From JBBQKF01 sp038326615 (GTDB lineage: Bacteria > Bacillota > Clostridia > Saccharofermentanales > UBA5734), in contig JBBQKF010000018.1 in the NCBI GenBank assembly GCA_038326615.1, positions 1 to 39,736 on the forward strand: a stretch of 39,736 nt of DNA. The letters are read 5' to 3'. Shown piece by piece: positions 32,245 to 39,736 of this stretch. The translations under genes and the position numbers were made by a program. Below the pieces are notes generated by a model. That model was given only the letters and a program-made list of their open reading frames with translations, was not told the DNA's origin and did no database searches. How positions within the stretch are numbered: position 1 is the first letter of the stretch; every line of letters begins with the position of its first letter.

Positions 32245-34875
32245 ATGGGACATATTGCATTATATCGCGAATGGCGGCCAAAAACTTTTGACGAAGTTGT
32301 AGAGCAAAAACACACAGTTGCCGCTCTTAAACAAGCTGTCATTTCCGGAAATATAGCACATGCATACCTTTTCAGCGGAACAAGAGGAACTGGCAAGACA
32401 ACCATGGCTCAAGTGTTTTCGCGAGCTATAAATTGTCTGAATCCTGATAACGGAAATCCTTGCAACAAATGCTCTGTATGCCTTGGAATCCTTGACGGGT
32501 CAATTTTAGACGTAATCGAAATGGATGCTGCATCAAACAACAGTGTTGATAATATTAGAAGATTATGTGATGAAATTATATTTACCCCCTCCATTGCTAA
32601 GTATAAAGTTTACATTATTGATGAAGTTCATATGCTTTCAACTGGTGCTTTTAATGCTTTGTTAAAGACTCTTGAAGAACCACCGTCTCATGCTGTTTTT
32701 ATACTTGCGACAACTGAACAACACCGTATTCCTGCAACAATTCTTTCAAGATGCCAACGGTATGAATTCCGTAGAATTCCCGTCGAAAGCATTGCAGAAA
32801 GATTAAACAAAATTGCTAAATCCGATAGCATATCAATAAATGATGATGCTTTGAAAGCTATTGCACAGTTGGCTGACGGAGCTTTAAGAGACGCAATAAG
32901 TCTTTTGGATCAGGCAAAAGGAAGTTTTCAAAGCAAGATAAATAAAGAAGATATTTTATCTCTTGTTGGTGTCGTAAATGACGATTTCATGAACGAAATG
33001 GCTATTTCGATTGTTGGTAACGACCCAGCGAAGGCTTTATCTTTAGTTGAAGATTTTATTCTCGATGGCCGTGATGTAATCCGATTTACAATGGATCTTG
33101 CAGCATATTTCCGAAATATAATGATATGCAAAGTTTCGAGAAATCCGCAGGATCTAGTTTTTGCACCAACGAAAACAATTGAAGATATGAAATCCATTGC
33201 TTCGAGTCAGACCCTTGAATCAATAATCGATATTATTCGTGACTTGTCATCACTAGTTTCTGACTTGAAATGGTCGCTTAACACAAGAATCACCTTTGAG
33301 ATTGCAATGATTCGACTAATGGATAGCAGTAATCTTGTTCATTCGTCTATTTCTCTAAAGCCAATTATAAAGCTTGAAGTTAGCAACACAATACTTAAGC
33401 CTACCAACGACATTGAAGCCGGTAATTTAACAAATATCAATAGTAAAATTACAAAAAATGATTCATCTGAAAAAAAAGAACCTGCGGTTAGCAACGACCT
33501 CTCTTCTAAGGATATTTTAAAAGATGATGATATTAATACTACTGCATCTCAAAAGATTCCTGAAAATGATGAAAAAAGGCAGTTTTTGAATGATAAGATT
33601 AAAAAGACTATCTCAAATGAAGCTATTGTCTCTGAATCTATTTATTTGGATGATTCTGATATATCTGATTCTACTACTATTTCTAAAGAAATTGCAACAA
33701 CAACAGAAAACAATTCAGCTGGAGACTTTACAGTGTTTATTTCTGAGGAAAATATTTATGCTGATATTAATAAGCTAGATTCGGAAGAAAATGACTTTTT
33801 GAGCCTTGCTAACGAGATCTCTAGTTCAACAGCATTCAATCAGGATGAATTTCCAGACCCTTTTTATGTTACGCCAATAACTAATACCCTTGAAGAATCG
33901 GTAAAACCTCAAATAGAAGATAGACTTGAGCATCAGATTGTTATTTCAGAAATCGTATCTTCTGATTTATCAAAAACATCTCTTTTAAGCGATGGGGATT
34001 TTGATACTAAAACCTTATTCGAAGATATTAACAAAGAAGAAAATGATAAGGCAGTTGACGATATAGAATCATTAGAAGACAGCAGCAAAGAGGGTACCAG
34101 TTTTAAAGATAGTGATTCAAATGATAACAGTTCAAATGATAGTAGTTTAAATTCTAGTAGTTTAGATGTTAGTAGTTTAAATGAAAACAGTTCAAAGGAT
34201 AGTAGTTTAAATGCTAGTAGTCTAGATGTTAGCAGTTTAAATGAAAACAGTTCAAAGGATAGTAGTTTAGATGTTCGTAGTCTAGATGTTAGTAGTTTAA
34301 ATGAAAACAGTTCAAAGGATAGTAGTTTAGATGTTCGTAGTCTAGATGTTAGCAGTTTAAATGAAAACAGTTCAAAGGATATCGATTTAAAAGGCGAAAA
34401 AGCAAAAGTCGTAAATGAATTTGATGATTCAAAAGCGCTTACATCATCGGCAATGTCTATTAATTTTTCAATCGCTGAAATATGGCCAAAGATTCTCGAT
34501 GAAATTATTTCAAGTGGTCAAATGACCGTTTATTTGTTTTTACTTGCGGGAAAAGCCCATTTGGATGATGGAACTTTCAGAATAATATTTAATGACGAGG
34601 ACCATGTTAACTATAATGAGCTGTCAACAAAACCCAATCATCAGATTATTTCTCAAGCAGTATCCAAAATTACAGGACATAGCTTTGATGTTGTTTTAGG
34701 ATTGAAATCTGAAGAGAAGAGAAAAGAAAAAGCAAAGGGCTTACAAAATGGTTCTGTTACAGAAAGAAATGAACCAGCTACAGTCAAGACTAGCAATGAT
34801 GCCCCTTTGTCTGGTATAGATAAACTAAAAAATTCCGCACAGGAATTAGGAATTTCATTTTTCAAGGAGGATTGA
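32245..34875 (+). CDS. dnaX: DNA polymerase III subunits gamma/tau
   Basis: Clamp-loader ATPase of the replisome. Walker A GTRGTGKT (45-52), a zinc site C64, C73, C76, C79, Walker B VYIIDEVHM, and sensor LATTE are all intact. Domain III ends near residue 370. An acidic, Ser/Asn-rich linker of about 360 residues follows, including four 20-residue repeats (633-712), then a C-terminal domain (about 725-876). At 876 residues it is some 300 longer than usual. ATG at 32245 is nine bases after AAGGAG. Codons 409-411 contain the in-phase slippery sequence A AAA AAA G. A -1 shift there ends after four codons (TAG 33489-33491) and would yield a gamma-like product of about 415 residues. Confidence 0.96.
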   Translation: MGHIALYREWRPKTFDEVVEQKHTVAALKQAVISGNIAHAYLFSGTRGTGKTTMAQVFSRAINCLNPDNGNPCNKCSVCLGILDGSILDVIEMDAASNNSVDNIRRLCDEIIFTPSIAKYKVYIIDEVHMLSTGAFNALLKTLEEPPSHAVFILATTEQHRIPATILSRCQRYEFRRIPVESIAERLNKIAKSDSISINDDALKAIAQLADGALRDAISLLDQAKGSFQSKINKEDILSLVGVVNDDFMNEMAISIVGNDPAKALSLVEDFILDGRDVIRFTMDLAAYFRNIMICKVSRNPQDLVFAPTKTIEDMKSIASSQTLESIIDIIRDLSSLVSDLKWSLNTRITFEIAMIRLMDSSNLVHSSISLKPIIKLEVSNTILKPTNDIEAGNLTNINSKITKNDSSEKKEPAVSNDLSSKDILKDDDINTTASQKIPENDEKRQFLNDKIKKTISNEAIVSESIYLDDSDISDSTTISKEIATTTENNSAGDFTVFISEENIYADINKLDSEENDFLSLANEISSSTAFNQDEFPDPFYVTPITNTLEESVKPQIEDRLEHQIVISEIVSSDLSKTSLLSDGDFDTKTLFEDINKEENDKAVDDIESLEDSSKEGTSFKDSDSNDNSSNDSSLNSSSLDVSSLNENSSKDSSLNASSLDVSSLNENSSKDSSLDVRSLDVSSLNENSSKDSSLDVRSLDVSSLNENSSKDIDLKGEKAKVVNEFDDSKALTSSAMSINFSIAEIWPKILDEIISSGQMTVYLFLLAGKAHLDDGTFRIIFNDEDHVNYNELSTKPNHQIISQAVSKITGHSFDVVLGLKSEEKRKEKAKGLQNGSVTERNEPATVKTSNDAPLSGIDKLKNSAQELGISFFKED
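33470..33491 (+). promoter_or_regulatory. candidate dnaX -1 frameshift site
   Basis: A run of eight A (33470-33477) gives the heptamer A AAA AAA in the correct phase (GAA AAA AAA GAA). In the -1 frame the next codons are AGA ACC TGC GGT TAG. No strong downstream hairpin or upstream ribosome-like stimulator is evident. RNA polymerase slippage on A8 would have a similar result. Confidence 0.4.
34141..34380 (+). repeat. four 60-bp repeats inside dnaX
   Basis: Four tandem 60-bp units in perfect register (34141, 34201, 34261, 34321) encode 20 residues each, built from 5-residue subunits such as SSLDV, SSLNE and NSSKD. Units 3 and 4 differ by a single base. The frame is kept because the unit length is a multiple of three. 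Confidence 0.97.
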
Positions 34876-34878
34876 CAT

Positions 34879-35223
34879 ATGGCAAAAGGAAATTTTGGTG
34901 GAGGCTTCGGTGGTATTAATATGAACCAGCTTCTTGCACAAGCAAAAAAAATGGAAAAGAGCATGGATCTTGCTAAAGAAAAAGTTAAAGAACTTACAGC
35001 AACTGCAACTGCAGGCGGTGAAGCTGTTAAAGTAACCGCAAATGGTGAATATCAACTTACATCCGTTGAAATTAATAAGAATGTCCTTGATCCTAATGAC
35101 CCAGAGATGTTACAGGATCTTATTCTTGTTGCAGTCAACGATGCGCTTTCGCAGATAACAGAACAGGCCGAAGAGCTTCGCACTAAAGCTACAGGTGGAG
35201 CAAGTCTGCCGTTAGGATTTTAA
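34879..35223 (+). CDS. ybaB: YbaB/EbfC nucleoid-associated protein
   Basis: Small DNA-binding protein of 114 residues of the YbaB/EbfC family. It forms dimers that bind DNA and is nearly always encoded between dnaX and recR. MNQLLAQAKKMEKSM, the central VKVTANGEYQLTSVEIN and LDPNDPEMLQDLILVAVNDA are typical. AAGGAGG sits across the dnaX stop, eight bases before the ATG, and the last base of the gene is the first of recR. Confidence 0.96.
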   Translation: MAKGNFGGGFGGINMNQLLAQAKKMEKSMDLAKEKVKELTATATAGGEAVKVTANGEYQLTSVEINKNVLDPNDPEMLQDLILVAVNDALSQITEQAEELRTKATGGASLPLGF

Positions 35224-35825
35224 TGGCTAAGTATTCACAAAGTATAACTAAATTAATTGCTGAACTTGGGAAATTGCCAGGTATAGGTGGCAAATCTGCT
35301 CAAAGGCTTGCTTTTCATATACTTTCTTTGTCTGAAAAAGAAGTTGAGACTTTAGCAAACACGTTGCTAGAAGCAAGAAAATCCACTTTCCTGTGCTCAA
35401 GTTGCTGTAATCTTACGGACAGGGATCCTTGCGAAATCTGCTCATCAACAAATCGAGATAGGACTATTCTTTGTGTTGTAGAAAATCCAAGAGATGTTGC
35501 CGCAATGGAAAGAATTCACGAATATCACGGACTTTACCATGTCCTTCACGGAGCAATTTCACCAATGCAAGGAATTGGTCCAAATCAAATCAAGTTAAAG
35601 GAACTATTAGCACGCCTTACCACCGAAACTACTATTGTAGAAGTTATATTGGCAAACAATGCAACGATTGAAGGGGAAGCGACCGCAATGTATATTGCTC
35701 GTTTGCTAAAACCTGCAGGAATAAAGACAACAAGAATCGCCCATGGGCTACCAATGGGAAGCGACCTTGAATACGCCGACGAAGTTACTTTAGCAAGGGC
35801 CATGGAAGGCCGAAGAGAAATTTAA
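35223..35825 (+). CDS. recR: recombination mediator RecR
   Basis: Recombinational repair protein of 200 residues that works with RecO (and RecF) to load RecA on gapped DNA. It has the helix-hairpin-helix LPGIGGKSAQRLAFHIL, a four-Cys zinc site (C58, C61, C70, C73), and a Toprim domain with CVVENPRDVAAME and the end RIAHGLPMGSDLEYADEVTL. All features are intact. TAATG overlap with ybaB. Confidence 0.98.
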   Translation: MAKYSQSITKLIAELGKLPGIGGKSAQRLAFHILSLSEKEVETLANTLLEARKSTFLCSSCCNLTDRDPCEICSSTNRDRTILCVVENPRDVAAMERIHEYHGLYHVLHGAISPMQGIGPNQIKLKELLARLTTETTIVEVILANNATIEGEATAMYIARLLKPAGIKTTRIAHGLPMGSDLEYADEVTLARAMEGRREI

Positions 35826-35828
35826 ACT

Positions 35829-36023
35829 TAGATATAGATATAGATATAGATATAGATTTAGATATAGATTTAGATTTTTTGTATCTTATATTTATTCTTA
35901 TATTTATTCTTATATATCGACTTTTTCAGAACAGCCGAATTTGTTAGTATCAATTTATAAATGTATTGAATAAATGCATGAAATAAATGCATGAAATAAA
36001 TGTACTGAATAAATGTATGAAAT
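35829..36023. repeat. three short tandem-repeat arrays after recR
   Basis: Array 1 (35829-35876) is eight hexamers TAGATA/TAGATT. Array 2 (35885-35916) is CTTATATTTATT twice plus a partial. Array 3 (35959-36023) is five 13-bp units such as AAATGCATGAAAT. They fill the convergent intergenic region between recR and divIC and hold no gene. No standard terminator is seen for recR. Confidence 0.92.
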
Positions 36024-36125
36024 ACTTCTTATTATTTTGGATATAAAAGAATTCCAGAGAATTAAGAGAGACAAGATATTCGAACCTTATAAAAAACCAG
36101 AACGATGTCATAGAGCATTTTACCT

Positions 36126-36485
36126 TTAATTCGGAAAAAGCGTTTCGCCTGGTTTTACCATACCAAGTTTTTCTCTGGCCATTTTTTCTATATATTCAAG
36201 GCTGTCAAGTTTTTTGAAAAGATCTTCGTTTTCTTTTTTTTTCTCTCTGGCATCAGTAACAATAGTGTTAAGTTCCTTTGATCTTCCTCTTATTCTTGCC
36301 ATCTGTTCCTCTTGATTAAAATAAATCCCCACAGCACCCGCTACGAAAAACACAACGATCAACCCGATAATAATTTTAGGCAAAGCCTTTCCTGAAGCCT
36401 TTTTGCGGCGCTTCTTCTTTATTGGAATATTATCAGATGAGTTATTTTGTGTGCTTCTACGATTTAATTCCTTAAAAGATCTCAT
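36126..36485 (-). CDS. divIC: septum formation initiator, DivIC/FtsB family
   Basis: Bitopic cell-division protein of 119 residues. A basic N-terminal cytoplasmic region (KKKRRKK) is followed by one membrane segment (IIIGLIVVFFVAGAVGIYF) and an extracellular coiled coil ending in the family signature YIEKMAREKLGMVKPGETLF. ATG at 36485 has AAAGG about seven bases upstream. A TTG 45 bases further upstream is possible but has a weaker site. Downstream of rqcP and mazG on the same strand, as in Bacillus, but without the genes normally between. Confidence 0.93.
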   Translation of the reverse strand: MRSFKELNRRSTQNNSSDNIPIKKKRRKKASGKALPKIIIGLIVVFFVAGAVGIYFNQEEQMARIRGRSKELNTIVTDAREKKKENEDLFKKLDSLEYIEKMAREKLGMVKPGETLFPN

Positions 36486-36928
36486 TTGACCGCCTTTCTT
36501 AGAATATTCGTCATCATTCTTTCGTTTCAAATTTCTCGTTTTAATTTCATTTTATTTATTTCTTAACCTATGGTTCGAGTGTCAAAATAGTCAAAGCCGT
36601 TTTTATATAAAATTTATTACTATAGTAGTAACATTGTTATATATAAAATTGTTATGATAAGACGAGTAATTTGTAAAATAAAAAGCTGTAGTTTTAAAAA
36701 CAATTCAATTTATTAAAGTTTATCAATTCACTTAAGTTTCATTCTAATTATACCTTAGTCCCATTTCAATGCTGTTTTGCAAACCGCAATCAATATGAAA
36801 TCATTGTGAAACAATTCTGTAACAATTCATTGACTTAATCGTCCATTTGTTTGTAGAATTCTTTTTTGCTTTCTTTGCCTTGCCCGATCTTCACTTAATT
36901 CGTTTCTTTATTTATTTCTTAATAAAGT
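36486..36928. other. intergenic gap between rqcP and divIC
   Basis: No open frame with a ribosome site. A small inverted repeat TTACTA-TAG-TAGTAA lies at 36617-36631. In Bacillus subtilis the sporulation genes yabP and yabQ occupy this place; they are not here. The divIC promoter must be inside. Confidence 0.55.
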
Positions 36929-37174
36929 TTAATCGTCTATTAGTTCGTAAAGCATCGCGGAATCTGATTTTTTTACATTTTCAGCTACCGCAAGAACGCG
37001 AATTTTTGACATGCCAGAACCGAATTTGATTTCTATAATATCACCAGGTTTAATTGCAGTGCTCGGTTTAGCAAGCTTTCCATTAACCCAGACCCTGTCA
37101 TTTGAGCTTATTTCGTTTGCAACCGTTCTTCTTTTAATAACACGTGAAACTTTTAAAAATTTATCGAGTCTCAT
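36929..37174 (-). CDS. rqcP: ribosome quality-control S4 protein RqcP
   Basis: RNA-binding S4-domain protein of 81 residues (YabO/RqcP). It binds the 50S subunit and assists C-terminal alanine tailing by RqcH on stalled ribosomes. MRLDKFLKVSRVIKRRTVAN and DRVWVNGKLAKPSTAIKPGD are diagnostic of the family. ATG overlaps the mazG stop (TAATG), with GGGAGAG seven bases upstream. Confidence 0.93.
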   Translation of the reverse strand: MRLDKFLKVSRVIKRRTVANEISSNDRVWVNGKLAKPSTAIKPGDIIEIKFGSGMSKIRVLAVAENVKKSDSAMLYELIDD

Positions 37175-38388
37175 TAAAAATCTCTCCCTTCTTTTTCAGC
37201 CAGTTTCGCTTCATTCCAAATCATATCAAGTTCATCAAGAGAAAAGTTTTCCATTTTTTGATTTTGAGACAAGACTTTATTTTCGACAAACCCAAATCTT
37301 TTGACAAACTTCTGATTTGCTTTATCAAGCGCAATTTCTGAGTCTATTTCCAAAAATCTTGCATAGTTTACCACCGAAAACAGTAAGTCGCCGATTTCCG
37401 TTTCAATGTTGTTTTTTCTTTTAATAATTTCCATTTCTCTTCTACCATCTTTTGCGTTTTCGTTTCCGCTTTTTTTCCCGTTTCCGCTTTCGTTTTCATT
37501 TTCTTTTTTTGCAATCTGCTTGACTTTTAATGCTTCTTTATCATCGCGATTTGAATTGTCAATTTCAGTAAAATTATGAGTTCTGTTTTGATTTTCGTTT
37601 TTTAAATTGCTAAATCTTGCTTTTTCATTCTCATTCTCCTGACCCGCAAATAGCTCTTCATTAATATCTCTGCTTTCTGATTCAAAAATATCCCTTCTTT
37701 CTTCTCTAAAACTATCGCTTGCATTCAAAATGGATATTTCGGTGTTGTCTTGAATGATGAAATTCTTTTTCAAATTTAGATTCGTTTTTTTAGCATCATG
37801 AGATTCAAAATTCTCTAGAAGACTCACAGCCTCTTCAACTTCTTCAATTTCTTCCTTGATTTTGGCAATAACATCATCTCTTTTATCCCAGTCAAAGCCA
37901 ACTTGTTTTGCCTTTTTTTGAATTTTGTACGCACGTTCCAGTGCGGGGAGAACCCGGGGAATTTCTTTCATTCCCTGCGTCTGGGTTTTTTGATTCTTTT
38001 CTACCTTCTTGTTTTTTTCCCAAAGCGTAAGAACTTCCTGTGAAGAATTTACAATATCAGTTTTTTCTCCAAAAAGATGTGTGTGTCGTGAAATTAATTT
38101 CTTACTTATGTGGTCTGCCACTTTTTCAAAATCAAATTCACCGGCTTCACTTGCCATCTGGCTATGAAAAACGACCTGCAGCAACAAATCTCCAAGTTCA
38201 TCATATAATCTTTCAGGCGAATTACTATCAATTGCATCAACAACTTCATATGCTTCTTCAATTGCATTCTTTTTAATCGACTGATGAGTTTGTTCTTTAT
38301 CCCAAGGACAACCAGAATCACTTCTTAAAAATTTCATTAATTCAAGCAAATCCTGAATCGTATATTTTTCTTTGTTTGTATCAATCAT
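37174..38388 (-). CDS. mazG: nucleoside triphosphate pyrophosphohydrolase MazG
   Basis: House-cleaning NTP pyrophosphatase of 404 residues. The N-terminal MazG domain is intact (GCPWDKEQTHQSI, AIEEAYEVVDAI, LYDELGDLLLQVVFH). The C-terminal domain is split: its first metal-binding motif KEEIEEVEEA (178-187) and second motif ETEIGDLLFSVVNYAR (329-344) are separated by about 130 low-complexity residues rich in Asn, Glu, Lys and Ser. Usual proteins are about 260 residues and need only a short turn there. ATG at 38388 is preceded by AAGGA; overlaps rqcP. Confidence 0.94.
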   Translation of the reverse strand: MIDTNKEKYTIQDLLELMKFLRSDSGCPWDKEQTHQSIKKNAIEEAYEVVDAIDSNSPERLYDELGDLLLQVVFHSQMASEAGEFDFEKVADHISKKLISRHTHLFGEKTDIVNSSQEVLTLWEKNKKVEKNQKTQTQGMKEIPRVLPALERAYKIQKKAKQVGFDWDKRDDVIAKIKEEIEEVEEAVSLLENFESHDAKKTNLNLKKNFIIQDNTEISILNASDSFREERRDIFESESRDINEELFAGQENENEKARFSNLKNENQNRTHNFTEIDNSNRDDKEALKVKQIAKKENENESGNGKKSGNENAKDGRREMEIIKRKNNIETEIGDLLFSVVNYARFLEIDSEIALDKANQKFVKRFGFVENKVLSQNQKMENFSLDELDMIWNEAKLAEKEGRDF

Positions 38389-38463
38389 TCCTAAGTTTTC
38401 CTTCCTGCTGCTAATAAATTTATTTTCGTTACTAATTTTGATTTGATAAAATCTTTTCAAATA

Positions 38464-38767
38464 GTGTGATATTCTTTAATTTTATAAGAGAAATTTTTCA
38501 GTTTTAATCTCATTGTCATTGTTTTCCAAAGCTTCTCATTGCCATTAATAGCCATTAATAGCCATTTTATATTACGTTTTTCTCTGCAATTAATTTTATA
38601 ATGAACGTCTTTTTCTTCGATTTTTACGAAGATTAGTTCCTATTTTTTGAATTTTGCATCCAAGTTTTAGTGAGAGAAGAGCCAGTAAGATTTCTTGCAT
38701 AACTTTACAACAATTACTCTCACGGCATAACTGTGTATTTTAGTTTTAACAATTTCCATATAACATA
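38464..38767. other. intergenic region before mazG
   Basis: No gene. A 10-bp unit GCCATTAATA is repeated two and a half times at 38541-38567, and CTTCG / CGAAG (38615-38631) form a weak hairpin. The mazG promoter is presumably here, on the minus strand. Confidence 0.5.
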
Positions 38768-39028
38768 TTATTTAAGTAACCTTATTTGAAACCTATTAAA
38801 CTTAACTTCGTCGATAAATTGTTCTGCGAAAAATATAGTTTGATGGAACGCAGCAAATTCGTGAGTATTCTTTCCCAGCCATAATGGAATTGGTATTTCA
38901 AGCTCGCGGCATAGCAAAACAAAGCATGATTCTAGCTGTTTTACAAAAGAATCATCAGTGTCTTCTTTAACTATAGTGCGATCTGCAATAACAATATTTG
39001 CACGAAAAACTTTTCCTTCAAGTCTCAT
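38768..39028 (-). CDS. small protein, function unknown
   Basis: Protein of 86 residues with a strong ribosome site (GAGGAGA six bases before ATG). It starts with MRLEGKVFRANIVI and ends with WLGKNTHEF, FHQTIFFAEQFIDEVKFNRF and a basic tail. No signal peptide or membrane segment. I have an impression of a small family common in Clostridia, but no function is known to me. Confidence 0.8.
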   Translation of the reverse strand: MRLEGKVFRANIVIADRTIVKEDTDDSFVKQLESCFVLLCRELEIPIPLWLGKNTHEFAAFHQTIFFAEQFIDEVKFNRFQIRLLK

Positions 39029-39284
39029 TATAGTTCTCCTCTTTTTTTATTACCATTCTAGCATATTTCATTAAGTTCTTTTCATCCATTTTAATTATAA
39101 ACACAATTTTGTATTCATTATTTAACTAATCGAATAGACTATGTGAATATTTTATAGTCAATTACTCATTCTGAGTTCAACTCTTTTCACCTTATTGTAT
39201 TTACGAATATCTATTCATCGTTCCATTTTCTCTCACTGATTCAAAACTATTCGATTTCATGATTCTATTGATTTTTTAGTGCCC
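39029..39284. other. intergenic, nothing recognised
   Basis: AT-rich sequence between the small protein gene and the transposon end; no gene or structure that I can support. Confidence 0.5.
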
Positions 39285-39603
39285 TACTCTCACCACCTGT
39301 AAAGGTGGAGCTTCTTGGGAAGTACAAACTAATGTTCGCATTATTACCAAGCTATCTTTGTCAGCCCGACGATCCTTTATATTTTCATAGTATACAACAA
39401 GATTGAGTATCAGGCTATCCCTAAAATTCTCAAACCCTCATCTCTTAGATTCATTGCAGCATTTATATCCCTGTCGAGCACTTCGCCGCATACCGGGCAT
39501 TCCCAGATGCAATCTGCAAGGGTTAGTTCCCTGTTCCTGTAGTGACAGCAGCTACACCGCTTGCTTGATGGAAGAACCTGTCAACTACTTCTAGCACCTT
39601 GTA
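39285..39603 (-). mobile_element. IS200/IS605-type right end with tnpB remnant
   Basis: The end hairpin CCACCT-GTAA-AGGTGG (39293-39308) and the adjoining GAAGCTCCACC-type sequence on the minus strand match the right ends of this family. The C-terminus of tnpB reads toward it. The roughly 100 bp between the tnpB stop and the hairpin is where such elements encode the 3' part of the omega RNA. No tnpA and no left end are seen in the window. Confidence 0.75.
39410..39603 (-). pseudogene. tnpB: TnpB C-terminal fragment
   Basis: Minus-strand frame encoding VVDRFFPSSKRCSCC, then ECPVCGEVLDRDINAAMNLR and a TGA stop. It carries the four-Cys zinc ribbon and the DRDxNAAxN motif of the last RuvC segment of TnpB, the RNA-guided nuclease of IS605-type elements. 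Only about 60 residues remain of roughly 400; upstream the frame meets a TGA and unrelated sequence, so it cannot be functional. Confidence 0.88.
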
Positions 39604-39614
39604 ACGTCTAAATC

Positions 39615-39736
39615 TTATATATAATGACGGCCTATTTTCCGCAATACTTCGTTGTCGTCAATCGGTATACATTCAGTATACCTCAATCCGCCGCCTTGTT
39701 TTGCGAAAAATATACTCGCCCTTATAGTACAATTTT
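39615..39736 (-). CDS. partial open frame, unrecognised
   Basis: Forty codons run from the window edge to a TAA without interruption, containing FFAKQGGGLRYTECIPIDD and VLRKIGRHYI. I do not recognise it. It abuts the tnpB fragment. It also contains the inverted repeat GGTATAC-ATTCA-GTATACC (39664-39682), so a non-coding or element-end role is equally possible. Confidence 0.2.
   Translation of the reverse strand, partial: NCTIRASIFFAKQGGGLRYTECIPIDDNEVLRKIGRHYI

Noticed and set aside
33566..33610. Other A-rich runs in dnaX as frameshift sites
   Set aside because: They do not form an X XXY YYZ heptamer in the reading phase, unlike the run at 33470.
1..39736. tRNA or rRNA genes
   Set aside because: None could be recognised by eye; the only RNA gene supported is the SRP RNA.

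Overview
The window is low-GC DNA with strong GGAGG-type ribosome sites, several TTG/GTG starts, a PyrR-style attenuator, an SRP RNA–dnaX–ybaB–recR block and a mazG–rqcP–divIC block. Together these point to a Clostridia-class Bacillota (Firmicute), probably an anaerobic glycan degrader. Species cannot be named from the sequence alone. LAYOUT: 0-0.84 kb is T-rich, repeat-bearing intergenic DNA. 0.84-2.5 kb is a uracil permease gene (minus strand) behind a three-hairpin leader attenuator. 2.9-17.6 kb is one minus-strand operon of ten genes. In transcription order they are a LacI-type sensor lacking a recognisable HTH, a 935-residue solute-binding protein with a long N-terminal extension, two sugar ABC permeases, an extracytoplasmic NHL/TPR protein, a Yip1-like membrane protein, a membrane-anchored DUF5696-like protein, a second pair of sugar ABC permeases, and a GH38 alpha-mannosidase. 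17.8-20.3 kb is a sortase-type surface protein with internal duplications. 20.8-31.8 kb is a divergent plus-strand cluster: a YesN/AraC-type regulator with a dead receiver domain, a lipoprotein solute-binding protein, a lipoprotein of unknown function, a GH2 beta-mannosidase, a pectate-lyase-fold beta-helix protein and a URO-D-family protein. 32.0-39.0 kb is housekeeping: small SRP RNA, dnaX, ybaB and recR on plus; divIC/ftsB, rqcP, mazG and a small conserved-looking protein on minus. 39.3-39.6 kb is the right end of an IS200/IS605-type element with only the C-terminus of TnpB. HOW THE GENES FIT: the two divergent arms look like one Gram-positive polysaccharide-utilisation locus for a mannose-containing glycan. 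Surface proteins and binding proteins would capture it, two permease pairs would import it, and cytoplasmic GH38 and GH2 enzymes would remove alpha- and beta-mannosyl residues. No ABC ATPase is encoded, so a shared MsmK-type ATPase elsewhere is implied. The most distinctive part is the conserved-looking set of accessory envelope proteins (NHL/TPR, Yip1-like, DUF5696-like) sandwiched between the two permease pairs. A second theme is short tandem repeats: at least six independent arrays lie between genes and inside dnaX, and mazG carries a low-complexity insertion in its catalytic domain. dnaX also carries an in-phase A AAA AAA slippery heptamer whose -1 frame stops four codons later, predicting a gamma-like short product.
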